64,000 bases of DNA from JBLINH01 sp047639165 (GCA_047639165.1 JBLINH010000001.1:6632-70631); one strand, 5' to 3'. Positions 16,110-25,563 are shown, counted from the stretch's first letter. Made by a program: numbers and translations. Notes: a model not told the origin generated them from the letters alone.

Positions 16110-16909
16110 TTAAGTCAATAATCCTAATTCTCTTAGTATTGGCTCCCAAACAAAAACATGACTTCTTCCATAAACAATAAATTGGGCATTTCTATCACTG
16201 TGTTTTTCTTTTATTTTTTTAATAACATAAGCATCTCTAGTTATTGTTATAAATTCTGCTACATCACGAATAGGATTATCCTTATTAGTTGGATCAGCTA
16301 GTAAATATGAATTTTTAATTTCCATATCGTCTAATTTACCGTCAAAAATATTATATTTACCAAGTATTCTCTGTAAATCAGAAATATTAAAAACCATATC
16401 AGATAATGAATAACTGTTAAATTTATCTAAGAAGTATTGAATGTATTCTGATAATTTTTTTTCTTTTATATTTTCATTAAAATATTGATACATCACATCT
16501 CCCATTTGTGACAAAAATGTTTTTTCAATTCCGTATTTTTGCACCGATTCATATAATAATTTCTTTTTAGAAGGGTCATAACATTCGATGTCAATTCCAT
16601 CCCTATTAGCTATAAATGTTAAATATCCACCTTCGCCACCTTCTTTCTGAAGTGATTCAACAATATTATTTGCAACATTTCTAAAACCACCTTCAACTAC
16701 TGCTACTTTTTTTCAGAATCATTTCTTAAAAATTTAGTCCAATGTTTATCCAGTACCTTTATCTGGTCGTCATCTAAAGAAAAAGTATGTTTCATTCCGA
16801 TAATTAAAAGATTTTTGTTTTGTAATATGTACGGAGATTCACCCATGACACCCTTGTCCGAGTAACTATTATTATTTTTTAGATAATTGCGGATTTCTTC
16901 TATTTTCAT
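16110..16909 (-). CDS. TraB-like protein interrupted by a -1 slippery site
   Basis: Frame one (16703-16909) encodes K-x-x-x-R-N-D-S-E-K-K and then stops at TAG. Reading back one base at the heptamer A-AAA-AAG (16706-16712) continues with V-A-V-V-E-G-G-F-R-N and stays open to 16110, giving 266 aa. The joined protein has an E-G-G motif after the shift, an I-T-I-T-R-D-A-Y-V pattern and a C-terminal V-Y-G-R-S-H-V near the end, resembling TraB/TIKI-type proteins (family call tentative). Three readings remain: programmed frameshift as in dnaX, a broken gene, or a miscounted A-run. The gene is extremely AT-rich. Confidence 0.65.
16706..16712 (-). other. dnaX-type -1 slippery heptamer
   Basis: On the coding strand GAA-AAA-AAG-TAG contains A-AAA-AAG in the correct phase for tandem -1 slippage, immediately followed by the zero-frame stop. 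I see no obvious downstream hairpin or upstream Shine-Dalgarno stimulator. Confidence 0.7.
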
Positions 16910-16919
16910 AAAGTAAAGA

Positions 16920-17099
16920 TTAGCATAAAAAAGCATCGTGGCCACTACGCCACGATGCTGAATATTGAAGTTTAATTTGTTCCATATTGAAGAAAGGATT
17001 TCTTATCTTCCCTATGTCCTTAAAAAAAGACTCTGCCTCTAACTTCACCTTTTCAAAGTTTTTGTCTTCCCAGTTCTCTTTTTGATCAGCTTGTTCCAT
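16920..17099 (-). pseudogene. Truncated small gene, possible RelE/EndoU-like nuclease family remnant
   Basis: A 59-codon frame begins M-E-Q-A-D-Q-K-E-N-W-E and contains F-K-D-I-G-K-I-R-N-P-F-F-N. This resembles the N-terminus of a small CPR protein family (pattern I-x-K-V-x-C-P-Y-F-N followed by a V-x-F-N-x-x-G) that I recall as annotated phage/Barnase-EndoU-like nucleases. The body is missing: the frame runs into a terminator hairpin and stops. I read it as a truncated remnant; a functional short protein cannot be excluded. Confidence 0.4.
16927..16958 (-). terminator. Terminator upstream of the TraB-like gene
   Basis: AGCATCGTGG / CCACGATGCT forms a 10-bp stem with an 8-nt loop, followed on the minus strand by six T. 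It ends transcripts from trpS and overlaps the truncated 59-aa frame. Confidence 0.75.
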
Positions 17100-17146
17100 A
17101 AAATAAACATTAATAAATTTATGTATATTAGTAAAAATATTTAATT

Positions 17147-18115
17147 CTATCTAAACCCCACTTTCTCTCTAACCTCTTTCATCTTCTTTTCCAACATCTT
17201 GTTAGCCTTCTTTCCTCCATTTTTGAGTATCTTGAGTACTTTTGCAGGGTTTCGGGCAATCTTTTCTCTTCTCTCCCTTAAAGGCGATATAAAGGATATA
17301 AGGTCCTCTATAAGCATGTCCTTAGCTTCTTTGTACCCCATTCCACCTTCTCTGTATCTTTTAGCTAAATCTAGAGTTTCACTCTCGTTTAAAAGCAGTT
17401 TATGTATATTATAAATATTGTTTGTCTCTGGGTCTTTTGACTCCTCTACCCCCTTTGAATCTGTTTCGATCTTCATCACTGCAGATTTGATCTCGTCATC
17501 ATCAGCAAAGAGTGGAATTGTATTCCCATAGCTCTTACTCATCTTTTTTCCATCAATTCCTGGAACAGTTGAAACACTTTCAAGAATTAGTTCCTTTGGA
17601 AGTTTGAAAGTTTCTCCATAAATTCTGTTGAACTTCTCGGCTATATCTCTCGCTATTTCAACGTGTTGTTTCTGGTCTTTTCCGACTGGTACTATATCAG
17701 CACCTGGAAGAAGAATGTCCGCCGCCATCAGAATTGGATAGTTGAACACTCCAACATTGATTTCTTTGTCTTTAGCCTCTGCATCCTTAAAAGCATGAGC
17801 TCTCATTAGGTACGGCATTGTTGTTAGACAGTCAAAAATCCACGCAAGCTCCGTGACTTGGGGGACATCTGATTGTTTATATATATTTACTTTCTTTGGA
17901 TCAAGACCTATAGCTAGGTAGTCAATTACAAGATCAAGAGTTAGTTTCTCCATCTCCTCCTTGTTTTGAATTGATGTCAGTGAGTGAAGATTAGCTATGA
18001 ATATGTTTGATGTATATTCTCCTTGTAGTCCTACGAATTGTTTCATTGCACCAAAATAGTTTCCAATATGAGGTCTTCCTGTTGGCTTTACGCCAGAGAG
18101 TAGTGTCTTTTTCAT
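17147..18115 (-). CDS. trpS: Tryptophanyl-tRNA synthetase
   Basis: This 322-aa class Ic synthetase charges tRNA-Trp. P-T-G-R-P-H-I-G-N-Y-F-G-A is the HIGH region and G-K-K-M-S-K-S-Y-G-N the KMSKS loop. D-Q-K-Q-H-V-E-I-A-R-D-I-A is the conserved tryptophan/ATP-site helix. Length is normal. It lies downstream of the sensor kinase with a 14-nt gap. A TAGAAT -10-like box ends 6 nt before its ATG, so it may have its own promoter. Confidence 0.97.
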   Translation of the reverse strand: MKKTLLSGVKPTGRPHIGNYFGAMKQFVGLQGEYTSNIFIANLHSLTSIQNKEEMEKLTLDLVIDYLAIGLDPKKVNIYKQSDVPQVTELAWIFDCLTTMPYLMRAHAFKDAEAKDKEINVGVFNYPILMAADILLPGADIVPVGKDQKQHVEIARDIAEKFNRIYGETFKLPKELILESVSTVPGIDGKKMSKSYGNTIPLFADDDEIKSAVMKIETDSKGVEESKDPETNNIYNIHKLLLNESETLDLAKRYREGGMGYKEAKDMLIEDLISFISPLRERREKIARNPAKVLKILKNGGKKANKMLEKKMKEVREKVGFR

Positions 18116-18129
18116 TTCCCTATTCTACC

Positions 18130-19782
18130 CTATTTCAATGGTAGTTCAATAGTGAATTTAGATCCTTTTCCTTCTCCTCCAGACTCTGCCCATATTCCTC
18201 CACAGTGTTCCTCTACAATCTTTCTCGCAATGTATAGTCCTAGTCCAGTTCCCTTAACTTCTTGTTGGTTAGCATTTGACGCTCTAATGAACTTCTCAAA
18301 TAGTGATTCCATAGATTCTGCAGGAATTCCTACACCAGTATCTTCAAGTACAATCCTTACCTTGTTGCCGACCTTCTTTGATGAAAGTTTTATAGTTCCT
18401 TCTGATGTGTACTTTAGAGAGTTATCAATTAGGTTTATGATAACTTGTTTTAGTTTGTTCCTATCACCACTTATTACAAACTTAGAGTCTTTGTGTAGAT
18501 CTGTTGTGAACTGAAGTCCACTTTCTGTAATTCCTGGTAGAAGTTCTTGATATGTTGTATTGAGTAATTCATTAATATCTACATCTTCTATATCGTACTT
18601 CATCTTACCAAGTTCGATTCTTGTTACGTCCAGATAGTCTGAAACCAAAAGAACAAGATCTCCTGTAGCTGATTGAACCTTTCCTAATGCTTCTGTTACA
18701 CCCTTAGATATTTTTCCGTAGTCACCTTCAAGGATTAGGGATATATATCCTTTCATTGATGTAAGTGGTCCTCTAAGTTGGTGTGATGCAAGAGATACGA
18801 ACTCTGACTTTTGTTTATCTAGAACCTTAAGGTTTGAGTTTGCAATCTGAAGATCTTTGGCAAGTTTCTCGATTTCTTCTCGCTGTAGTACTTCCTCTGA
18901 TACTGATCGAATTAGGAGAACTCCGAAGATGACTGATATTCCTAGAGAAATTGATACAAGATATATAGCGATAATACTATCTCTAATTCCACCAACAAAT
19001 AGTAGTGATGCGATGATAATCCAAAGAGCTACAACAAGAGCTTGAGAACCAAGGATCTTAGCCGAGAAAGATTTGTACTTAACCAGCATGTATGTAAGGA
19101 AACCAATGAATAGGGGCATTCCAAATAGTCCGAACTGAGCTATGTTCCAATTTTCTGTGAGACTACCTATGATGTTTCCAGATACGAAACTTGTTATAAA
19201 GATTATAATACCTGATGCAAACGCGACAACTTCTCCTCGTTTCCTTCCAGAAGTTTTTCTTTTCTTTAGAGCTAATATTAATATTGATAGTAGATAGAAT
19301 ATTCCAAAGAAGTATACATAATATATTAAGAAATTACTTTCTTCGGCAGCACAACTAGAGAGATCCATCGCTGGAAGTAAATATGTTGTGGGCATTGTTA
19401 CTATTATTGGAAGTAACAATAGTGTTAGTAAACCTTTTTGTCTAAAAGGTAGGTCTTTCCCTGTTATGAAGACATACGTTAGATAATATGAAAGCCCATA
19501 TATTAACATTTCGGATAGAACTGTTAGTGACCAGAAGAATCTAGAAACATAAGTTGCATTTGTTGCCCATTGAATTACGTCACTAAACACCCAGAATATG
19601 AACAATGCTGATATGCTAGCAAAAAGCATAGTAACTAAATCTCTCCTTCGAGAAAGAATATATATAGTAGCTACCAAAGCAGTAATAATCGCAATACCAT
19701 GTGAATAGTAAAGCAACGGCGGTATGTTTTCTGACACAACAATATATGTTGCTGGGTTCCAGGGGCACAAATAATTATCCAT
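18130..19782 (-). CDS. Membrane sensor histidine kinase (orphan)
   Basis: The 550-aa protein has an N-terminal membrane region of about eight hydrophobic segments (residues 25-295, 7TM-type sensor), a short helical linker, a HisKA domain with phosphoacceptor H334 in L-A-S-H-Q-L-R-G-P-L, and an HATPase domain with I-N-L-I-D-N-S-L-K-Y, D-T-G-V-G-I and G-T-G-L-G-L-Y-I. All catalytic motifs are intact. No response regulator is adjacent, so its partner is elsewhere. The signal is unknown. Confidence 0.93.
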   Translation of the reverse strand: MDNYLCPWNPATYIVVSENIPPLLYYSHGIAIITALVATIYILSRRRDLVTMLFASISALFIFWVFSDVIQWATNATYVSRFFWSLTVLSEMLIYGLSYYLTYVFITGKDLPFRQKGLLTLLLLPIIVTMPTTYLLPAMDLSSCAAEESNFLIYYVYFFGIFYLLSILILALKKRKTSGRKRGEVVAFASGIIIFITSFVSGNIIGSLTENWNIAQFGLFGMPLFIGFLTYMLVKYKSFSAKILGSQALVVALWIIIASLLFVGGIRDSIIAIYLVSISLGISVIFGVLLIRSVSEEVLQREEIEKLAKDLQIANSNLKVLDKQKSEFVSLASHQLRGPLTSMKGYISLILEGDYGKISKGVTEALGKVQSATGDLVLLVSDYLDVTRIELGKMKYDIEDVDINELLNTTYQELLPGITESGLQFTTDLHKDSKFVISGDRNKLKQVIINLIDNSLKYTSEGTIKLSSKKVGNKVRIVLEDTGVGIPAESMESLFEKFIRASNANQQEVKGTGLGLYIARKIVEEHCGGIWAESGGEGKGSKFTIELPLK

Positions 19783-19862
19783 GTATATGTTTAAATAAGT
19801 TTAATACTAAACCTATCGTATCCACCTCCGAACATATAAGCAATCTTTATTTCCACATATTT

Positions 19863-20771
19863 TTAATTAAAAAGTAATAGAACACCGATGAGTATTATAA
19901 TGACAGAAATTAATTTCTGTAAAAAGGATTTAATATCAAGTTTTTCTTTAAATATATTTGGCAATATTGTAGCCAAGACGAAGCTTATAAACAAAGTAAA
20001 GAAAGGCTGTAGACCACTTACTGTCTGAACCATTGCAAGAGGCGCTAGTAAAGTAGCAAAACCAAAAGTAATCATCGATACCATTGCAATAGCTTCATTT
20101 AGGGTATTGATAGAGATAGCTTTTGTTGAATTTGATTTTAGTACACTCATAAAATCTCTTCTGTAGCTATCTTTAAACAAAAATAGTGTCAATCCAACTA
20201 ATAGAAAACCAATATAGTTCCAGAATACAGTTGTCCAGAAATCTATCTCAATGGCAACGAATTTGAATAGTAGATCATTGAGTGCTAACAGAAATGAAGA
20301 AACAGCCATTAATATGAGTAACTCCTTATTTAACTTAAATGTTTTTGTGTTTAGGGATATTAAGAATGCTCCTGTCACTATAAGTAATCCAGCTATAACC
20401 TGTTGTACTGATAGTACTTCCCCAAGAACTATAAAAGCTAAAATCAATCCAAAGAATGGAGTCATCTGTATAAGCGGAGCTACCGTAGAAACCTCATTTT
20501 TTTCAAGTGACTTTAAATATGGAAGTAAAGAAAGGACAAATATTATTCCGTTTAGTATGGATATGAAAATAAAGAAACTTCCTATACTTAATATTTCATC
20601 AGCTTTAAATATAAAAATAAAGGGGGTTACTAATCCCCCAATTAACGATGAAAATATTAACAGTGCTCCATAACCACCTTCTTTAAAATATTTAGAGAGT
20701 AAAAACTTATCGATAAAATTAATTATAGATTCTAGAAATGGAGAGATTAGGGCAATAAAAAACCAGTTCAT
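19863..20771 (-). CDS. EamA/DMT-superfamily transporter
   Basis: The 302-aa protein has ten predicted membrane helices in two EamA repeats. The first repeat has E-K-N-E-V-S-T-V-A-P-L-I-Q-M-T-P-F-F and the second V-Q-T-V-S-G-L-Q-P-F-F-T, the matching positions. Family members export amino acids, nucleosides or other small metabolites. Stand-alone gene; substrate unknown. Confidence 0.88.
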   Translation of the reverse strand: MNWFFIALISPFLESIINFIDKFLLSKYFKEGGYGALLIFSSLIGGLVTPFIFIFKADEILSIGSFFIFISILNGIIFVLSLLPYLKSLEKNEVSTVAPLIQMTPFFGLILAFIVLGEVLSVQQVIAGLLIVTGAFLISLNTKTFKLNKELLILMAVSSFLLALNDLLFKFVAIEIDFWTTVFWNYIGFLLVGLTLFLFKDSYRRDFMSVLKSNSTKAISINTLNEAIAMVSMITFGFATLLAPLAMVQTVSGLQPFFTLFISFVLATILPNIFKEKLDIKSFLQKLISVIIILIGVLLLFN

Positions 20772-20798
20772 GAATTACAGAATTTATATTAAACATCG

Positions 20799-20957
20799 TT
20801 ACAACTCTTCCTCGAGAAGTTCTTCGTCATAGGGCTCAGATTCAAATACTTCAAAATCTTTATCTATGAAGTTACTTTTGTATGTAAATACTATTGAAAT
20901 GACAATAAGTATTAATACAATCAGGAACAATGTTTTGCTTTTTATATCCATAGACAT
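20799..20957 (-). CDS. Small single-pass membrane protein (52 aa)
   Basis: Two in-frame ATGs (20957, 20951) open a frame of 52 residues: a short basic N-terminus, a membrane helix (about residues 9-26, rich in I, L, V) and a strongly acidic tail ending E-E-L-L-E-E-E-L. Charge layout and codon use look real. I recall similar tiny anchored peptides in CPR genomes. It lies between the transporter and speD. Function unknown. Confidence 0.55.
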   Translation of the reverse strand: MSMDIKSKTLFLIVLILIVISIVFTYKSNFIDKDFEVFESEPYDEELLEEEL

Positions 20958-20962
20958 ATATT

Positions 20963-21358
20963 TTAATAAAGGTCGTACTTAGTACCTCTGATTATAAGAT
21001 GATGTTCAATTTCTTTCAAGTCGAAAGTTTCTTTGAAGTAGTTCAAGATGAAATCTACATCCATACCATTCTTACAAGTATAGACATCAGCACTCACAAA
21101 ACCTTTAGCTGGAAATGAATGAATACTAATGTGACTTTCAGCAATAGTAACTACTCCTGTCCATCCTCCAGGGTCCTTTTTACCGTTTGGTTCAGCTCTG
21201 TAAACAACTGGTTCAGATAACTTGATCATATCTAGCTTCTCTGGGAGCTCGTTCAAAACCTTCAAGACTGTCTCTTTGTCGTCTAATTTATCGCTATTAC
21301 CGCCATAACCGTCTATTGTTACGTGTTCTCCAAAATGAGTTGGTTCTTTGTCTGTCAT
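20963..21358 (-). CDS. speD: SpeD-family pyruvoyl decarboxylase (AdoMet decarboxylase-like)
   Basis: The 131-aa proenzyme contains I-A-E-S-H-I-S-I-H-S-F-P. Self-cleavage between E74 and S75 would make the pyruvoyl group at S75; H80 and C95 (D-V-Y-T-C) keep the spacing of the B. subtilis type enzyme. AdoMet decarboxylase feeds spermidine synthesis, but no speE or other polyamine gene is in the window. Some CPR SpeD homologues have been reported to decarboxylate arginine or ornithine instead, so the substrate is open. A GATAAT box ends 8 nt from the ATG. Confidence 0.9.
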   Translation of the reverse strand: MTDKEPTHFGEHVTIDGYGGNSDKLDDKETVLKVLNELPEKLDMIKLSEPVVYRAEPNGKKDPGGWTGVVTIAESHISIHSFPAKGFVSADVYTCKNGMDVDFILNYFKETFDLKEIEHHLIIRGTKYDLY

Positions 21359-21437
21359 TGATTTGTATTATCGCGAAGTCTTGTAAACCTTATAATTCCA
21401 TTATCATACAATCTATATAAAAGTCAATAGAAGAAGA

Positions 21438-21467
21438 GTGGGCGTCGTCAATTTTGACGACGCCCAC
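21438..21467 (-). terminator. Strong hairpin, probable terminator
   Basis: A 14-bp perfect stem (GTGGGCGTCGTCAA / TTGACGACGCCCAC) with a 2-nt gap lies after the 80-aa gene. The minus-strand 3' side (CTCTTCTTCT) is T-rich but not a run. Unusually GC-rich for this genome. Confidence 0.6.
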
Positions 21468-21484
21468 TTATAATAGTTTTTATA

Positions 21485-21727
21485 TCAGAGGGTGAATCTT
21501 TTCTTTTTCGATGACTTTTTTGATGACTTTCCTAAAATAGGTGATCTGTTAATTTTACGATGTTTCTTGGGATTGTTGTTTTTCCCAACACCATGAGTAT
21601 TCACATAATCAGGGGAATTATGAATCCCTGCTATTTTTTCGAGTATACCTAGCTCTTCAGAGCTATCTTCTTTGTAGTTATCACCGTCATCTAAACCGGT
21701 GCCTCTATTATTATAGTTTCTACTCAT
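21485..21727 (-). CDS. Small hydrophilic protein with basic C-terminus
   Basis: The start M-S-R-N-Y-N-N gives 80 aa (two further in-frame ATGs lie just upstream). The N-terminal half is polar and acidic; the end is very basic (K-S-S-K-K-S-S-K-K-K-R-F), suggesting nucleic acid binding or disorder. No domain recognised. It follows the small membrane protein gene by 40 nt and precedes a strong hairpin. Confidence 0.6.
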   Translation of the reverse strand: MSRNYNNRGTGLDDGDNYKEDSSEELGILEKIAGIHNSPDYVNTHGVGKNNNPKKHRKINRSPILGKSSKKSSKKKRFTL

Positions 21728-21767
21728 ATTCATAAAAAATACTATCAACCACTCCTATAAAAAGCAA

Positions 21768-22235
21768 CTAGCTATCAGATCTGTTTGTTAGAAGAAAAGA
21801 TAGTAGTGGTATTGCGATCCAAACTCCATATGGAACTTTCGATGTGAAAAATTCACTGAAAGGAAGACTGAAAGAATATATCTGACCAATTGGGAGCACG
21901 TGGTAGTACAAAACTAATACTATTACTGTAGCTGCAATACTTAAAATAACTCCATCTAGAAACTTTCTTCCTCCAGAGTATAGTTTCTTGGCACCTGTGT
22001 TTTTTTCTAGAAGAAAGAAAAGGATTACAAAGATTAAAGCCCACGCCCCTATCCGAGCATAGATATTTTCCAAAGAAACATATGGAAGATTTTCAAATAT
22101 TAAAGTAGTTGGATAGAAAAGTAGAATTAGCCTTGCAAGAACTTTTTTTCCTGCGTACATGGAAAGTGCAAAAAACAAAACAGCGATTGCAATAAGGATG
22201 ATTACATCCAATGTGAGAAAAGCTAAATTTGGCAT
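21768..22235 (-). CDS. Polytopic membrane protein, unknown
   Basis: The 155-aa protein has five hydrophobic segments (about residues 8-25, 30-50, 60-78, 90-112, 130-150). F-Y-P-T-T-L-I-F and a central L-L-E-K-N-T-G-A-K-K-L loop recall CvpA-like or colicin V production-type membrane proteins, but this is weak. It sits 42 nt downstream of dnaJ and is probably co-transcribed. Confidence 0.7.
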   Translation of the reverse strand: MPNLAFLTLDVIILIAIAVLFFALSMYAGKKVLARLILLFYPTTLIFENLPYVSLENIYARIGAWALIFVILFFLLEKNTGAKKLYSGGRKFLDGVILSIAATVIVLVLYYHVLPIGQIYSFSLPFSEFFTSKVPYGVWIAIPLLSFLLTNRSDS

Positions 22236-22277
22236 GTTTTAATTATACAAAAAGTATTGAAGAAACAATACTATGTT

Positions 22278-23141
22278 TTACAGACCTTCTTTTTTCAAAG
22301 CCTCGATTGCGTCCTTTGCTTTCTTTGAAATATTAGTAGGTGTCTTGATTAGGATAGTAACAAACAGATCTCCATTTCCTCTGTTTGGTACTGGCACTCC
22401 CTTCCCTGCAATACGAAGTTGTTCACCGTGCTTTATTCCAACAGGTATTTTGATCTTCATCTTTCCATCCAATGTTTCAATTTCTTTGTTTATACCCAAA
22501 AGAGATTCAGTTAGTTTGATCTCAATAGTTGTTAGTAGGTGAACTCCTTGTTTTACCAAACTATCATGTGGAGTTACATATATTCGAACATATAGATCTC
22601 CAGGCCTACCATTTTGAAACGGTTCTCCTTTACCAGTTATTCTGATAACTTCTCCGTTATCAATTCCCTGTGGAATTGTAAAAGTAATGTCTTCTATGTC
22701 CCCTCTTGTATCTCTTTGAACTTTTACAGTCTTCTTCGCACCAAAGATAGATTCTTTGAAGTCGAGAGTAAGGTCCACTTGGATATCTCTTCCCTTTTGA
22801 ACTCGTCCTCTACCTCCACCAAACATCTGACCCAGAATGTCATTTATATCAAAGTCTGCTCCTCCTTGAGAGAATCCTGAGAAATCAAAACCTCCAAAGC
22901 CTTGTGCTCCTCCTCCCCCACCTCCACCAGAAAAGGCATTACCGAACTGATCGTACTGAGCTCTTTTCTGATCATCTGAGAGAACTGTGTAAGCTTCGTT
23001 TATCTCTTTGAATTTAGCTTCATCTCCGGATGGTTTGTCTGGGTGGTACTTTTGAGCAAGCTTTCTGAAAGCTTTTTTAACATCTTCTTTAGATGCTTCC
23101 TTGTCTACTCCTAGAGTTTTGTAGTGATCTTTTGTTGCCAT
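22278..23141 (-). CDS. dnaJ: DnaJ/CbpA-type Hsp40 without zinc domain
   Basis: The 287-aa protein has a J-domain with the H-P-D motif (Y-H-P-D-K, about residue 33), a Gly/Phe-rich linker (about 68-110) and two C-terminal beta domains (from [14 protein letters not shown]). The four C-x-x-C-x-G-x-G zinc repeats of class I DnaJ are absent, making it class II, as in CbpA. J-proteins load substrates on DnaK, encoded next door. Its promoter (TTGTCA, 17 nt, TG-C-TAAAAT) ends 9 nt before the ATG. Confidence 0.94.
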   Translation of the reverse strand: MATKDHYKTLGVDKEASKEDVKKAFRKLAQKYHPDKPSGDEAKFKEINEAYTVLSDDQKRAQYDQFGNAFSGGGGGGGAQGFGGFDFSGFSQGGADFDINDILGQMFGGGRGRVQKGRDIQVDLTLDFKESIFGAKKTVKVQRDTRGDIEDITFTIPQGIDNGEVIRITGKGEPFQNGRPGDLYVRIYVTPHDSLVKQGVHLLTTIEIKLTESLLGINKEIETLDGKMKIKIPVGIKHGEQLRIAGKGVPVPNRGNGDLFVTILIKTPTNISKKAKDAIEALKKEGL

Positions 23142-23150
23142 GTGAGAGTG

Positions 23151-23206
23151 ATTTTAGCAGAAAATACGGGCGTTGACAATATATTAAATATAGTGGTAAT
23201 GTTTTG
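23151..23206. promoter_or_regulatory. Bidirectional promoter dnaJ / 102-aa gene
   Basis: The minus-strand -35 TTGTCA (23174-23179) and plus-strand -35 TTGACA (23173-23178) overlap by five bases. The dnaJ -10 is ATTTTA on the plus strand (23151-23156). The plus-strand -10 is probably TG-G-TAATGT (hexamer 23197-23202). The same architecture occurs at grpE (26110-26160). Confidence 0.7.
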
Positions 23207-23228
23207 TGGAACTCAACCTGTACCATTT

Positions 23229-23537
23229 ATGAAAATACAAAGACTCGTAGTTAATCTCGGCACAAAAAGTTCTTTTGTCCATAAGAATTATCCTGTAGAT
23301 ATACATCCTCAAATTGGTTGGTGCTACCATTTTTTGGATGATAAAAATTATTCTTTCATAGTTGTAGATATTTATAAAAGTCCAAGTTTTGGAGAAAATA
23401 ATATACCTAGGTGGCAGGGCGATATATCCTGTAGCACTTCTGTTGTTATGGAACTTTGCCAACCGTTTTTTAATGATACGGTAGAGTATTTAACTACAGA
23501 GCTTGAAAAGAGAGATTTTAAGAAGTTACGAAAATAA
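23229..23537 (+). CDS. Unknown 102-aa protein, divergent from dnaJ
   Basis: The start M-K-I-Q-R-L-V is chosen because the in-frame ATG at 23199 overlaps the predicted -10 box. The protein is soluble, with a central G-W-C-Y-H-F-L and R-W-Q-G-D-I-S-C and a basic end. No family recognised. The 20-nt leader shares GGAAC-T-CAAC with the leader of the gene divergent from grpE, so the two may share regulation. Confidence 0.65.
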   Translation: MKIQRLVVNLGTKSSFVHKNYPVDIHPQIGWCYHFLDDKNYSFIVVDIYKSPSFGENNIPRWQGDISCSTSVVMELCQPFFNDTVEYLTTELEKRDFKKLRK

Positions 23538-23562
23538 CTTTATCTTCTAAACTTTTATTTAA

Positions 23563-23592
23563 AAAGACCGCCAGTACTGGCGGTCTTCTTTT
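23563..23592. terminator. Bidirectional terminator between dnaK and the 102-aa gene
   Basis: AAGACCGCCAGTACTGGCGGTCTT is a perfect 12-bp palindrome with T-runs on both sides (CTTTTTT on plus, TTTTTAAAT on minus). Confidence 0.85.
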
Positions 23593-23596
23593 TTAT

Positions 23597-25498
23597 TTAT
23601 TTCTCCTCCTTGTCTTTCTTTTCTTCTTCCCCTTCCTCCTCTACTTCAGCATCTCTCACTCCTTCTTCTTTCTTTTCCTCTCCCTCTTTTGGAGCTTCTT
23701 GCTTACTCATGATCTCTCCGATCTTTTGCATTTCATTTGAAAGATCTTCAGTAGTTCTTTTCATATCCTCTAGGCTGTCTTTAGCTGGAGCTTCTCGTAC
23801 CAACTTTATCTTCTCTTCTATAGATCGTTTCAAGTCTTCCGGCACCTTATCTCCCGCGTCTTTCAGACTTTTCTCTGCAGTGTGAGCTAACTGCTCTCCT
23901 AGGTTCTTTGCATCAACAAGTTCTTTCTTTTTCTTATCCTCCTCTTCGTGCGCCTCAGCATCTTTTGTCATTTTGTTTACCTCATCATCAGATAGACCTG
24001 AACTAGCTTCAATCTTTATACTCTGCTCTTTTCCAGATGCTTTGTCTGATGCCTTTACATTAAGGATTCCGTTAGCATCAATATCAAATGATACTTCGAT
24101 TTGAGGCATACCACGTTGTGCTGGTGGAATTCCATCTAGGATAAATCGTCCAAGACTTTTGTTGTCAGCTGCCATAGCTCTTTCTCCTTGTGAGATATGG
24201 ATTTCAACTTGTGTCTGATTATCAGCTGCAGTTGAGAATGTTTGCGACTTGTTAGCTGGAATTGTTGTGTTCTTCTCAATTAGTTTTGTAGCCACACCTC
24301 CCATAGTTTCAATACCAAGTGAAAGTGGAATCACATCAAGTAGAAGAACATCTTTAACATCTCCTTGCATGATACCTCCTTGAAGCGCTGCTCCAAGTGC
24401 AACAACCTCATCAGGGTTAATTGATTTGTTAGGTTCTTTACCAAACAGTTTTTGTACCTCCTGTTGAATCTTAGGCATTCTTGTTTGTCCCCCAACCAAA
24501 ATGATTTCATCAATGTCTTTTATCTCAAATGGAGATGCATCAACTGCTCGCTTTGTAATTTCAATAGCTCTTGAAATATACTCATCTGCAAGCTTCTCAA
24601 GTCCAGTTCTTGTTAGCTTAAGTATAAGGTGTTTTGGACCTTCAGCGTCAGATGTGATAAATGGGATGTTAATCTCACTCTCACTAGCCGTTGAAAGCTC
24701 CAATTTGGCCTTCTCAGCCGATTCATCTAGTCTTTGTAGTGCTAGAGGGTCTTTTGAGATATCAATGCCAGAATCCTTCTTAAACTCAGTAATTATCCAC
24801 TTGATGATTTCTTGGTCAATATCCTTTCCTCCCATATGAGCATCACCGTCAGTTGATTTAACTTCAACAACGTCGTCTCCCACTTCCAAGACTGAAACAT
24901 CGAATGTTCCACCTCCAAAGTCGAATACTACAATCTTCTCTTCTTTGTTCTTATTGAACCCGTAAGCCAAAGCTGCGGCTGTTGGTTCGTTTATAATTCT
25001 TTTTACTTCAAGTCCTGCGATCTTTCCAGCATCTTTAGTAGCTTGTCTTTGCGCATCATTAAAATACGCAGGTACTGTGATTACAGCCTGAGTAACAGGT
25101 TCTCCTAGTTTAGCTTCAGCGTCAGCCTTTAGTTTCTGCAAAATCATGGCTGATATTTCTTCAGGTCTATGACTCTTATCTCCCATCTTTACTAAAACTC
25201 CATCGTTGTCTCCTTTTGAGATTTCAAATGGTACAATTTTTTGGTCTTTTTCTACAACAGAATCTCCGAACGAGTGTCCAATGAATCTCTTAATACCAAA
25301 TACAGTATTCTGAGGATTTGTTACTGCTTGTCTTTTGGCTAGTTGACCAACAAGTCTTTCACCAGTCTTTGATATAGCGACTATAGAAGGGGTAGTTCTA
25401 TTTCCCTCTGTGTTTTCAAGTATTGTTGGTTCTCCTCCCTCGATTACAGCAACTGCTGAGTTTGTAGTTCCTAGATCTATTCCAATGATTTTTGACAT
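23597..25498 (-). CDS. dnaK: Chaperone DnaK (Hsp70)
   Basis: The 633-aa ATP-dependent chaperone begins [12 protein letters not shown] (phosphate loop 1), with [10 protein letters not shown] (loop 2) and a complete substrate-binding domain. The C-terminal tail is long and acidic, ending E-E-K, and lacks the canonical E-E-V/K-D signature. Gene order is grpE-dnaK-dnaJ on one strand, with gaps of 65 nt and 450 nt, but dnaJ has its own promoter. No hrcA or CIRCE element is visible. Confidence 0.98.
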   Translation of the reverse strand: MSKIIGIDLGTTNSAVAVIEGGEPTILENTEGNRTTPSIVAISKTGERLVGQLAKRQAVTNPQNTVFGIKRFIGHSFGDSVVEKDQKIVPFEISKGDNDGVLVKMGDKSHRPEEISAMILQKLKADAEAKLGEPVTQAVITVPAYFNDAQRQATKDAGKIAGLEVKRIINEPTAAALAYGFNKNKEEKIVVFDFGGGTFDVSVLEVGDDVVEVKSTDGDAHMGGKDIDQEIIKWIITEFKKDSGIDISKDPLALQRLDESAEKAKLELSTASESEINIPFITSDAEGPKHLILKLTRTGLEKLADEYISRAIEITKRAVDASPFEIKDIDEIILVGGQTRMPKIQQEVQKLFGKEPNKSINPDEVVALGAALQGGIMQGDVKDVLLLDVIPLSLGIETMGGVATKLIEKNTTIPANKSQTFSTAADNQTQVEIHISQGERAMAADNKSLGRFILDGIPPAQRGMPQIEVSFDIDANGILNVKASDKASGKEQSIKIEASSGLSDDEVNKMTKDAEAHEEEDKKKKELVDAKNLGEQLAHTAEKSLKDAGDKVPEDLKRSIEEKIKLVREAPAKDSLEDMKRTTEDLSNEMQKIGEIMSKQEAPKEGEEKKEEGVRDAEVEEEGEEEKKDKEEK

Positions 25499-25563
25499 AG
25501 TTTTTATATATTTAGTTTATAAGGTGATGAATATTGTAAGACAAAATGTTTTATTTGTAAATA

